A stretch of DNA of 64,000 bases, taken from assembly GCF_042453785.1 (NCBI RefSeq), contig NC_091674.1:28221501-28285500 (forward strand), in the 5' to 3' direction. Within the stretch, counting starts at the first letter, position 1. Every line of letters starts with the position of its first letter. A model generated the notes under the pieces. It searched no databases. It had not been told where the DNA came from and saw only the letters and a program-made list of their open reading frames with translations. Below, piece by piece: positions 45,498-56,127 of this stretch. The stretch comes from Malus domestica. Lineage: Eukaryota > Streptophyta > Magnoliopsida > Rosales > Rosaceae. A program made the position numbers and the translations under genes.

Positions 45498-45746
45498 GTC
45501 GAATCAAACGCCCTTTTTCCGAGATTTCACAACGAAAACAAGAAAACCCACCAAATCCCACTTGATCCTCTGCCTAAAAAACCACTTTTTCGAATCGAAA
45601 CGGCCGAAAAATGGATCAAAATTAAATCAAAAGTTCAACAAAACTTGTTCTTTTAAACAAAAAGTTCAAAAGCTTGGAACAAAAAGCTGCGTCCTTTTTA
45701 ACTAAAAATCTAATTGACAAGAGTTGTGCCGGTTCTTTGAAAACTT

Positions 45747-45776
45747 GGGCGTGAGAGAGAGAGAGAGAGAGAGAGG
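45747..45776. repeat. (GA)n microsatellite upstream of the thioredoxin gene
   Basis: A GA run followed by G-rich sequence lies in the promoter or 5' UTR zone of the minus-strand thioredoxin-like gene, where it reads as CT. GAGA/CT tracts are common in plant core promoters. Confidence 0.75.
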
Positions 45777-46269
45777 GGGGTGGGGTGCGAGGAGGAAGAA
45801 GTGGGGTATTTAGAAAAAAAAAACGAAAATGGTTAGGTGGGGTCCTTCTGATATGGATTTTTACTGTTATCCAAAAACTATTTTTTAGGTTAAAATCTGG
45901 GATTCTTATCCAAAAAATTTATTTCTATTTTTATTATTTTTTGGATAAATGACACTGAATTATAGCTGTGTCTTGATTATATATGGGATTATATATGTTG
46001 TATTTTTGGATATTGTTTTCGGACTTGAGTTGGCAAGTTTTTAAACAATTGCTATATTTCAGGAAAATGTTTGGCAGTCAAAACTTCCAGTTTTGTGTAA
46101 ATATTAATTGGGATATTTAAAAAATTATGAAAGCGGATAAATTTGGCAGCTGATAGCCAGATTGCGTCTGCGTCATCAAAATTTAGATAAGAAGATTATC
46201 TTTTAATCTCTCTTTTTACTTGCTCGAGTAAAATTGTTTCTTAGTTTTTGACTTTTTCTTTATGGTAAA

Positions 46270-46965
46270 TGCTATTTTGGGTGGTAAAATCTTTACCTTT
46301 GTGAAATTCGTACTATTTTCTGATAAAAAAAGTTCAGTTTTTGTATCAAGAGATGCGTATAGTCAAATTCTTATTTTTATAGATAAATTATCTTTCTTGA
46401 ATGATTTTATTTAAGAGAATTTTAACGAAAAGTTTCCGATACTGTTTATTTTAACCAAAAATCATATTTTTACACTAAAAAGTTAATTATTTTACCCTTT
46501 ATTTTGTCATTATCATTAAAACTCAAAATTTTCAAATCATTTTCATTAGTTTTCATTTTATTTAATTATTGCAGGAACGTGATTTGCTTAGCCGTTATCA
46601 CACGCTATCGTAACAAGACAAATATTTTAACACGTGAAATGTTTTGTATCAAATTTCAATAATCATCGTGTGTGATGTATCATACAATATAGTGTACGTT
46701 GCTATTATGGTTAGTAAAAATCATTTTCTTTGCGAAATTCTTACTATTTTCTAATAAAAAAAGTCAAGAGATGCATATCATCAAATTCTTCTTTTTATAG
46801 ATTTTATAGATAAATTATCATTCTTTCATATTTTTATGTAATTCCTCATAATTTAATTTTCCACCTATTACATAAACGCGGTTTGCTTAGCAGTTATCAC
46901 ACTTTATAACCATTGTAGCTAGTAGTCAACAAATATTTTAACATGCGAAATGTTTTGTAATCGGT
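46270..46965. repeat. diverged tandem segmental duplication
   Basis: Two copies share ordered blocks: TACTATTTTCT.ATAAAAAAAG, AAGAGATGC.TAT, TATAGATAAATTATC, GTTTGCTTAGC.GTTATCACAC, then CAAATATTTTAACA and GAAATGTTTTGTA. Copy 1 is about 46270-46665 and copy 2 about 46700-46965. Only copy 1 contains the MITE at 46415-46554. It is non-coding. Confidence 0.65.
46415..46554. mobile_element. MITE, GGAAAACTAATGA family, copy 3
   Basis: This inverted-orientation copy (GAGAATTTTAACGAAAAG ... CATTAGTTTTC) is flanked by the perfect direct repeat ATTTTATTTAA (46404-46414 and 46555-46565). It sits within one arm of a segmental duplication. Confidence 0.8.
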
Positions 46966-46969
46966 GTCC

Positions 46970-48367
46970 CTTAACCACCAGTTGTTAGTTTAATAGTATC
47001 TTAAAAAATATTCCAAGTTCAAACTTTCACCTTGTTGGTCGGCCAAAAAAAAAAAAAACTCTTGAAATTCAAGCTAGGAAAATTCGTGCGAAGCTAATTT
47101 TAAAATTCATTAGAGGTAATTTTAGATTTTTAGAATTACAAGGGTTTTGTTTAATTACCATCAAACCTTAATAATTTAAAATTTTATTCATATGTGTAGG
47201 GTGGATTAACTTCATACCTAATCATTTGATCATATGAAAACAAGGGATCCTGACAAGGCATAAGACATGACCAGGGCTAATGCTTTCTGTCTTCTATAAT
47301 TTCTTATTAATCTTACTTAATAAACAAATGACAATTAGATACTTTGTGGTCAGTCTTCTGCTTAGTGCTTAATCAATAATGGCAAATCTTGGTCATAAAC
47401 TATGACTTAAACAATAAATTAATACAACCACCACGGAATAACTTAATAGTTGGGAACGAATTTCAGACGCGTATTTGATATGGTATGATTTGGGTTCAAT
47501 TACCATGAATCCACGATAGTGATCAGGTAAAGGCTGAAATACAACTGTGAGTTTTTTTACTAAAAAATGATGGAATGTCGTAACGAAATCACTAGCTAAT
47601 CTTCTTTAAAAAAAACAATAAATTAATACAAAATATCTACTGCAAATACACGATCGATAGACACACTAAGGTTGAGATGCAGATGATAGTTTCCCATTAA
47701 TAATTATGTGTGCTGAGTCATGGTACAAGAGGCCTAATCCGATCCCTAAATCAAGGGAAAAAGAAAGAAAATAAAGTTGTATTTAAATTAAATTTTGATA
47801 TTTCCAAGAAGTTTGAAGCTCTGCACTTTACTCAACCGAAGTCTCTTTAGAACGCAAGTCAGTTATTATTTGTTATTTGTTTTTTTTGTTCAAATAATTA
47901 AGTTAGTTGTTGGATTAAGAGATAATTGATTTTATATTAGTTAACACGGTTAAATTAAGTACATGATCACATCATGTAACGTGGAGGTGATTCATAATTG
48001 ACTTAGGTTCATCTTCTACCTCTTAAGAATAAATATTTTAATATTTTAATATTAAAAAAAAAGCGACAGTGCGAAGACTTTATCGTTACTTAATTTCTTC
48101 ACTTTCAATCTTTTTATTGACGTGATTAATGTTTTACGACGCAGACTCATCTCTTAGACTTTAGTTTTCTATTTTTTGATTGGTTAATCGCTTATTTAAG
48201 TGTCCAATTTTGGACTTAAACTCTGAAGTTGAAACTCTATTTCATATCCTAAGCCATTAATCATGTCAATAAATAAGATCAAAACTAAAGAAATTGCATA
48301 AATGTAATATCTTCTTACATGGCCATGCACATAGAATTTCTGTACCTACACGCATATATATATATTA
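46970..48367. other. AT-rich intergenic DNA
   Basis: No gene, RNA or complete element is supported in this stretch. Confidence 0.4.
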
Positions 48368-48518
48368 GAGATATTATATTCACACATCCCAAATTACTTC
48401 TCCAACATTTTTTTAATTTTTTTAATATTTTCTACACACCACTAATACTTGATAAATAAATATTAAAAAATTAAAAGGATGTGAGAGAAGTAATTTGGGA
48501 TGTATGAATATAATATCC
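48368..48518. mobile_element. palindromic MITE, related to the hAT-like family
   Basis: GATATTATATTCACACATCC with CAAATTACTTCTCC forms a long arm matching the inverse of the right end. The TA-rich flanks hide the target duplication. Layout and size fit the family at 18863-19005. Confidence 0.6.
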
Positions 48519-49850
48519 TTATATATTATATATATTCATTTTACTTCCTCCGAGTTTTACAAACTAACTGAGGATCCCCCAAAATAATTCCATTTTCAAT
48601 GGCAAATGGCTGCCGGCAGCAATAACTGCAGGTGCAGGCAAATACAAAAATGGAGTAGGACCAAAAACCCACATAGATTATGGGAGTGTCATGCAAGGGA
48701 GTTGGCTCGGATATTTTTCCTCTGGATAAAATTGCGTGACAATGAGAGCACTGAGATATATATTAGTTCTGGATGATGAGATGATGATGATGATGATGAT
48801 GATAAAGTTCCACTACATCGGCATGCGCATGCGTTGATCTGTTTATTTCAGTTCATGAACCTCTTTGCCCACAGATTTTGAGCATTTTTTGTGTGCTGAA
48901 AGTTAGGGTGGCCCATAAGTTTTGAATTTGGAACACTGGTTCGCAAGAAAACCAAGGTAAAAGGTTCTTCTAGAATCCATCGAGTTTTGGAACTGTTTTT
49001 TCTCGTGCCACACGAGTCTACACCAAGCAAAGAAACAAGAGGCATATCAATGTGCAGTATTGTTCTCCATAACCCTAATAATCCAATTACCATCAATCCA
49101 CTTTACTGTTTTATTAATTTATATTTCTTGAGCAGTCCAAGGCCAAGTGGCAAATTGGTTCCTTGTTCTTTTAGCTATGGTATGCCTATTTTCATTTTTG
49201 TCTGGATTGACAGAGTTTAGTTCTCTCGGATGAGAAGAACTTGCATGTAATTGAGACGTGAAGGTGCCGGTATCTCATGATCAATTATTAAATGTTATAT
49301 AGACAAGGTAAAATACATGGCAACGTATGATATGAGAATATTGACATTTTCCCATCTAGACTGCATGTAAGTTCCCCCTAACAAAACCACCGGGACTGTG
49401 AGTGTTAATTAGCTAAAGGATTGCTCTGTGCGAGACTACAACCATTGTTCGTGTGTCGTTGAAATTCGTATCCTACATCGAAGGTTTAAGATATATATAG
49501 GTTAGAGCTTAAAAGATTTTAAGCCTTTTACCTTATTCTCAATTAGTATTAGATTGGATGCTCAATCTAACAAAAATCATCGGATTCCAATGCAAAGGAA
49601 TGACATTTGACAAAGGTCATGGCACTCAGACTGACTGCTGTGTTCATGGCAGTGAAACTGTAACAACTTCATCATACTCTCCAAAAGTTGGTGTTTCTTT
49701 TCACGAGAACTTAACTATCTTCAACATGGTTTTAGTTGAATAATATTATGTTTTATCTCTTAGATAAAACATTCAAAGGTTGTATATATACAATAACGTC
49801 TGGATGTTTGAAGGGGTGTAAGTGAAACTGTGGAAGAATATTAAACAATG
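48519..49850. other. intergenic, no supported gene
   Basis: A (GAT)n run lies at about 48781-48803. No protein family, RNA or complete element is recognised before the 3' end of the gene at 49860. Confidence 0.4.
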
Positions 49851-49859
49851 CATGATGAT

Positions 49860-51568
49860 TCACTTGACAAGCTCCTCCTTCTTTCCAGCCTCTTCCAACT
49901 CTCTTAGACTTCCAACCTTCTGTTCTATCTCCTCAATCAGCTCCTCCCTCCACAATTCTGCTCTTGCTGATTCTTCTATGTCTTCTTGCTGCAATAATAT
50001 CACCAGTTATACCACAATTTTTAGTTGTAGGGCAAGCAAAATATATAATTGAATCTTCAATTAATTATGATGCTCATATCACTTTATATAGGAGGCTAGC
50101 ACACATGGACAGGCAGGGTTGCCAAAACAAGCCAAAAATCAGTTTACAAAGTGGTCACTAAACAATAGTAAACAAACAAAAAATATTATTTGGTTGAAAG
50201 TCTCGACAAGGTTTTAACCAAACCACTCTTTACACTTGTTCCTTTGTACATTGCATTCATTCAATGAGTGTCATTATTCACTCAAAAGACAAAACCCTTG
50301 TCAACCACTAATACCGGGTGCAATAACAGTTGGGTTTAGGGGAGCTTCTTCTTCAAACGGTCATTCAAGTGTTTTTTGTTTTCTTAATAAGAAATGGAGT
50401 TTTGAGGCGTTAATTTGTAAGAGCCCTTAAAATATAGCAAGCCCTTCTTATTCTCCTTTTCAATGGGAAGAAGCCTTTTTTTTTTCCTGATAAAACTATG
50501 AGAAGCAATTGGTCTTTTGCTTAATCTATGATCTAACTCAACATTATTCAAAAGTGTGAAAATATTTTTTGGAGATAGATACATAAATGGGAAATTAAAG
50601 TAATTTACATGATAATTAAGTACCTTCTCATAAATCCAGAACCCAGTGCCATCACCTCCATCTCCTCTATACGTCTCTGAATCGTAGTACGGATCCTGCA
50701 AACATTCACCCACCCTTCAAAATAATCTCTAAGCTAATGAAATAATATAACGTAATTAAATTTCCAAAGAAAAAAGAGTGAAGTGAGAGTAGCTAATTAA
50801 CTACCTTCATGGAACCAAAGAACAAGCATCCCCAACAAGTGAACATGATGTAAAAGGTATCTACAAAAACAAAAAATTGTCACAATTTTCATGCATTCCC
50901 AACTGAAATCCACCACAAACTACACAAAAACAAATAAAAAAAAAGGTAATTAGGAAATATAATACTTACAGACATTCTTTATGTTTTCATCACTGAGATG
51001 CACAATGGATTTGTGGGTTATGAGGTCTCTCTGGCCTTCTATGTGCTCTACTAGAACTGCCATCAAAGGCCAATCAGGGAAAGCATTTGTTCTGCAGAAA
51101 GAGGTTCTTTTGCTCTTTTTCCCTAATTCAACCTATAAAACCAAAATTAATGCAGAAAATGGTTTTTGACATATTCATAAAAATTCAAATTTTTGGGACT
51201 AAGAAATTATCAATATGGTTAATTACCTGCTTGCAGCCGCTGAATGGTTCAGAGCTTGAAGACTGCCTAAGCTGCAAAAAAAAAGTACTCAAAAGCATTT
51301 CCACGTACCATATTGTTTACAAGAGACAATACACTAAACTACTCTAAGCTACACGTTCGAAGGACATTCAAACTGTTTTGGCCAACTGATCTAATCCACG
51401 TCCGCCCATGTACCGTTTCAAACATAACAAGAAAATTTGAGATAAGGAAACAGGTTGGATGTTTACCAATCTGGTAGATGAGCTGCTGATGTCCAACTTT
51501 GTTGTTTGGAGAGAAGAGCTATGAATGTGTGGAGTGGTAATGGTGAATCCCATGATAGCTTTTGCCAT
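49860..51568 (-). CDS. conserved plastid-targeted membrane protein, family not recognised
   Basis: Six exons on the minus strand (51568-51467, 51271-51227, 51132-50970, 50860-50805, 50695-50624, 49988-49860) give 567 coding bases and 188 residues with every junction in frame. Residues 1 to about 45 are Ser/Thr-rich and look like a transit peptide. The body has WPLMAVLVEHIEGQRDL, one hydrophobic segment (VYTFYIMFTCWGCLFFG, about 102-118), then DPYYDSETYRGDGGDGTGFW. The C-terminus is acidic and helical (REELIEEIEQKVGSLRELEE). It reads like a green-lineage thylakoid or envelope protein. I cannot give it a firm name. An upstream ATG at 51688 would add 40 residues, but the inner start gives a better transit peptide. 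Confidence 0.8.
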
Positions 51569-51757
51569 TGTCTCCAATGAGTTGAGCAGCTCTGCCAAAT
51601 TCAATTGTAGGAGTTTAGGTTGCAATTTTTGTTTTTCATTGGTTTGGAGGGAATGTGGATAAGAGAACCATTTGCAACCACCCTTCATTTAAAGTTCAAA
51701 GGCATATGAACATTTGAGAAATGGATAAATATAATATTTTAACATAAACCGCCAACA

Positions 51758-51831
51758 GGCCTATTAGCTCAGCTGGTTAGAGCGTCGTGCTAATAACGCG
51801 AAGGTCGCAGGTTCGAGACCTGCATGGGCCA
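51758..51831 (+). tRNA. tRNA-Ile (AAT)
   Basis: The 74-base cloverleaf is complete: acceptor GGCCTAT/ATGGGCC plus discriminator A, D arm GCTC/GAGC, anticodon stem TCGTG/CGCGA around CTAATAA (anticodon AAT at 51792-51794), and T arm GCAGG/CCTGC with TTCGAGA. There is no intron. The tRNA reads AUU/AUC after inosine modification. A CAA motif lies just upstream (51753-51756), typical of plant tRNA genes. Confidence 0.97.
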
Positions 51832-51836
51832 TGTAC

Positions 51837-51842
51837 TTTTTT
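51837..51842 (+). terminator. RNA polymerase III terminator
   Basis: A run of six T's starts six bases after the tRNA 3' end, the normal pol III stop. Confidence 0.85.
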
Positions 51843-51980
51843 CCTGTTTTACTTTATTATTTTGTTTATTTATCCTTTTTTTTTTAACTTCATTACATTT
51901 TCATTCTCCTTCCCGATCTGTTTTCTAGGAAAATCCGTCTATTTTCCCGGAAACCCAATTCGATTTTCCCGGAAAAATTC

Positions 51981-53510
51981 ATGGGGAGGACTGGATTGTT
52001 CGATCTGGAAAGTCACTTCGCCTTCTATGGCGCTTACCACAGCAACCCAGTTAACATTTTGATCCACACTCTGTTTGTGTGGCCGATTTTCTTCACCTCT
52101 CTGGTTCTCTTCTACTTCACACCTTCTCTCTACAATTTCCCGAACGGTTTCTGTTTGAATTTAGGGTTTGCTTTCACTGTGATCTATGCTGGGTTTTATG
52201 TGTGCTTGGATAAGAAAGCTGGGTCTGTTGCTGCTCTGCTCTGTGTTCTCTGCTGGGTTCAATCCACCCTGCTTGCTAGCCGTCTTGGGTTTTCTGTGTC
52301 ATGGAAGGTAAAGTAAACATTCTCCTTTTTGTGATTTTTTGGGTGATGATTTTATGGTTCTAAGGATTTGGTTTTTGGGTTTGATATGATGGTTTTCTAA
52401 CTTTTTAATCTGATTAAATTTGCTGTCTTTTTACTGAAATTAGGTTAGGGTTAAGCACTTATGGGTTAGGAGTTTTGATAGTTTTGTTGACCAGTTCAAC
52501 TTGGCTAGCTCTTGGCTTTGCTCTGGGTTTTTTTGCATTGATATCATAGGACCCAATTGTCCCACCCACTAACGATCTCTAAAAATTAAGATACGATACG
52601 CCATGGATATGACAAATAAAAATATACAATTTAAAACATAATTCATCATTCAAGTTCAACTTCATTTGAGTTGTTTGCGAAGAAAAGATGGAAATCTAAT
52701 CTTCTTCATGTACAGTAGAAGCGTGAGGTTGTATTCATGGTTTTAATTAGAGAGAAGCTCTTTGTACTCATCAACTTTCGATTGTAGCCGTCTCTTATTA
52801 ACTTTGGGGACATTCATGTTTGTTTAGGTTTGCTTGGACCTTAAGCTTACCTGATTTCCCGTTTTGTCTCCTTTGCCGTGTTTTTCTGTTTCCAACGTTT
52901 TGCAGTGTATTTGAATGAAATCCCAAGTCGACCAAAATACGAAAATTATTAATCTCTCCTTCTTAAGCATGTAGATAAATTAACAATGTAATCTAACAGT
53001 TACATATCGAAAACTCGAGTCCTAATTCTTTGAGGAATCACTTATCCAGGTTGTGTTGGCTGCTCAGTTGTTCTGTTGGACTGGACAGTTCATAGGCCAT
53101 GGGGTGTTCGAGGTAACTGAGATTTTGTAATTTGCACTGTTCCCATGTTCCTAATGCAGTACACATCTCACGATAATCATTTTCTTGACCGAAGGCAGCA
53201 AAATATATATATACCTCACGATAACATTTCTTTTCAGAAACGAGCACCAGCTCTTTTGGACAACCTTGTTCAAGCATTTCTAATGGCTCCTTTCTTTGTG
53301 CTGCTTGAGGTAACAAATCTAAATCCTTTCCGAACCGGAAATGGTTTCTCTTGTTGGTGATGAGTGAGTCAATTTTGTTCTTGCATCATGCAGTGTCTTC
53401 AATCGGTATTCGGCTACGAACCATATCCAGGGTTTCATGCAAGTGTGGAAGAAAAGGTAGAAGCTCAGATCAAGGAGTGGAGGGACAAGAAACAAAAGAA
53501 AATCACTTAG
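51981..53510 (+). CDS. DUF962 / Mpo1-like ER membrane protein
   Basis: Four exons (51981-52307, 53050-53112, 53238-53309, 53394-53510), all phase 0 and GT-AG, give 192 residues. Four or so hydrophobic segments cover most of the protein (ILIHTLFVWPIFFTSLVLFY, GFAFTVIYAGFYVCL, SVAALLCVLCWVQSTLLA, NLVQAFLMAPFFVLLE). Conserved DUF962 features are ESHFAFYGAYHSNPVNILIH with H12, H20 and H29, and GQFIGHGVFE. The yeast relative Mpo1 (YGL010W) is an Fe2+-dependent dioxygenase in the alpha-oxidation of 2-hydroxy fatty acids at the ER; the plant role is inferred from that. The C-terminus is Lys-rich (RDKKQKKIT), compatible with ER retention. It is divergent from the gene ending at 51568. Confidence 0.9.
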
Positions 53511-54100
53511 CTTAGATGGGCTATATCAGACTGTAATCACTAAAAACTAGTACTGTTTAACCCTTTGTAAAGAATGAGATTAATGTGTTGATCTGTAATC
53601 TCTATCCGTATTTGTCAAGTATTGTACACTTTACCATACTCTGGTTTTTCAACTCCCCCATCCTTCAAGTTGGAATATAAGTGTTTGTGCTAGAGATGTA
53701 TTTACTAAGTCTAAGTTTCTAGATTTAATGTAAGTCGTTGGATTATAGTTCAAATGTGTAGTTAAGATGTAATCTTAGAGAGGTTCCTCGCTGGATCCTC
53801 ACAATGATGATCTTGGAATTCTCCAATCACATTCATTTATCATATATCGTGTGGTTAAAAATTATTGTAATTTAAAAAAAAAACTCAAATACGGATCTTC
53901 GAGACCCACAAAGAGGATTTGGCGAGAATCCTCTTCCCTTTCTAACAACCAAAAACATTCTTGATCACATTTATCAGAAAAGTTTAAATGTGCTTCATAG
54001 AAACTCGTGTTGGAGAACCTCATGCTAGATGTGCTTATCCAATTACTTGATGCTTTAAAGTCGTTTCTGTTTGACAAGGCAGCTAGCGGAATTGTAATAT
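53511..54100. other. 3' flank and intergenic DNA
   Basis: It contains the probable 3' UTR of the DUF962 gene. No other gene is recognised. GAGGATTTGGCGAGAATCCTC near 53918 is a short imperfect palindrome of the kind seen in MULE-like MITE ends. Confidence 0.4.
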
Positions 54101-54559
54101 AATCATTTATGTTGTTGCTTATAGATCTTTTTAAGATTTTTGTTTAAGCAATTAGTTGAATGATGATCAGTTATTCATTACGCTTGAGTAATAAGATTAT
54201 TGGAACAAAGTATTATTTATTAATATTGAGTTTGGCATGGATGAGTGGGAGAAATTGATTTTGGTTTTGTTAAGCTAGTTAGTTCATGTTTCTTATGAAG
54301 TTATAATTCATTTTGATGCATATGAATCAAACTGTGGTTTGATTCATTAACCGGTTGAATTATTACTTTATTACCCATTTGTTGTTAACTAAAGCTTAAC
54401 ATTATTGTTGTTAAGTTTGGCTACATAAGTAGGAATAATGATATTGAGTTTGCTTTGACAGTTGAACACAATATCGATGCAAATTGGATATCTGTAATAT
54501 TGGAATCCGTTATGCATTATAATTGTAGTAGTGATTCTTTGATTCTATAATTTGAAATG

Positions 54560-55047
54560 CATTGGTAAATTTTTTTGTGATGATAAACTATTTTGGTTTA
54601 AAACTTAGTGATCACTTCTAAAATGATTTTAAAAACCTGTGCAACACTTTTACCTTATGCTCAAGTGGGAGAATGTTAAAATATAAGCATAAGTGTAGGA
54701 GTATTTTGGCTAGATATTTTAGTGCAAATTGGTTTAGAAAAGTCTTATTGAAAGAGGTTTGGATGTCCTAGTTTATATACGATTGAAATTGGGAATTGAT
54801 CCTAAATTACTCACTTATTACAACTGGGAGACGATGTTAGTTTCCTATAAGGATTCTAATAGGAGAATCATATGGATTGTTTCTATATATAAATAGTGGT
54901 CACTGCTCCTATAAAAAACTGCCTCATTATTGGGCTTAGACCTATTGAAAGTCAAGCATATTATTTTTGCAAGAGAGAAGTTTACCATTGAAGTTGGCTA
55001 TATCTTCATCTTCTTCATTGTTTTTAAAGGTCAGATTATTCTTACAT
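54560..55047 (+). mobile_element. Ty1/copia fossil: polypurine tract and 3' LTR remnant
   Basis: CAAGTGGGAGAA (54662-54673) is the polypurine tract typical of plant Ty1/copia elements, directly followed by an LTR-like TGTTAAAATATAAGC start at 54674. A TATATATAAATAG box lies inside near 54883. A plausible LTR end (CTTACA) falls at about 55047. No coding internal region survives next to it. The element is broken and, with no partner LTR visible, cannot be dated; it looks old. Confidence 0.55.
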
Positions 55048-55172
55048 GTCTTTCTTTAGCTTTGGCGACAGAGTTTTTGAATTTAGGTGCCAAAGGTGGT
55101 TAACGGTCATATATAAACGGACAACGAGTATTTCTTGGAGGAAGGAGACTTCGCTGCTGAATATTTCAGCAG

Positions 55173-55223
55173 GAGGTCTTGCTTACACCCAATCTCGAGT
55201 GGACATGGGTGTAAGCAGACCTC
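55173..55223. repeat. strong hairpin
   Basis: GAGGTCTTGCTTACACCC (55173-55190) pairs with GGGTGTAAGCAGACCTC (55207-55223), a stem of about 17 bp with a 16-base loop. Its role is unknown. Confidence 0.7.
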
Positions 55224-55620
55224 GTGTTGAAATGTGAGCAGCCAAGTTGTGTTCTTCTTGGAGATGCCATCGTGTGAGAACAAAGTTACAAATCCAGCCA
55301 AACGTTGCATCAAATAGCAAGTTTTGCAGAAAACATGAAACGATAACAAAAGTTTGGTTGAGGCCTTTCTGTTCTTGGGCCTTCAACTTTTGATGGGCCT
55401 TGTTCTCTATATCCGTTTTGGATTAAATTATTTCAGGATGAAATCTACAGAAAATAACACACAACACCTCGTGGCAGGTGAAGAGATTACATACAAGCTA
55501 CTAACAATACATTGTGGCAATATTTCTCTCCATTGGTAAATGTGAGGCCTCATATTCAAGTCCATGGTGAGTTCAATACGTAACTATGACAAATTCATTT
55601 TGTGACTTATCTTCCCCCTT

Positions 55621-56118
55621 GGAAGAGGATTTGCTCCGAATCTTAGTGTCCAAAGCCTCCTCATCAAGCAATATGGGTCATTGATTGGTGTGCAAGTCAA
55701 ATCAAGGTCGTCGATTGTGTGTGGTGGGCCAGAAAAATGAATTAATAGAAACCGTTGGATTTAATTTATACGGCCCAGATTGTTTGATGAGGAGGCTCTG
55801 GACACTAAGGTATCGTTTGGTAAGCAGACAGGACGGAACGAAATGGGACGGGACCGGACAAGATGGAATGAAGAGGAAGCAAAGATGCCCTCGGATGGAA
55901 ACAAAGAGGAATAAGAAGGAGACGGAGATGTTATAATTTTGTATTCCACGGATGTGGAACGAATCGTTCCAGGAGTTTAGGCAGAATGAAAATTTACCCA
56001 AAACTCATCTCGTGGAACAACGCATTCACCAAACATGAGACGAAACGTCTCGTCCCACTCTATTCCGTCTCGTCCCACATACCAAACAATACCTAAGGTT
56101 CGGAGTGGATCCTTTTCC
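55621..56118. mobile_element. MULE-like MITE with perfect 9-bp duplication, hosting a second MITE
   Basis: The ends GGAAGAGGAT and ATCCTTTTCC are inverted. TTCCCCCTT flanks exactly (55612-55620 and 56119-56127). Arms share CTTAGTGTCCAAAGCCTCC with its inverse. The right arm is split at ACTAA|GG by the Tourist-like MITE 55809-56093. Confidence 0.85.
55809..56093. mobile_element. Tourist-like (PIF/Harbinger) MITE
   Basis: GGTATCGTTTGGTA and TACCAAACAATACC are inverted ends flanked by TAA (55806-55808, 56094-56096). The inside is rich in GGGACG/CGTCTCGTCCC motifs. It is 285 bases, non-coding and inserted in the MULE-like MITE 55621-56118. Confidence 0.85.
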
Positions 56119-56127
56119 TTCCCCCTT

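Noticed and set aside
49470-49500. snRNA-type promoter: upstream element ATCCTACATCG plus TATATATA
   Set aside because: The spacing is about 11 bases, not the 23-24 or 33-34 bases required for plant pol III or pol II snRNA genes, and no snRNA sequence follows.
49860-51568. identification as an NDH-complex subunit
   Set aside because: A resemblance came to mind but could not be backed by any motif I can recall reliably, so no name was assigned.
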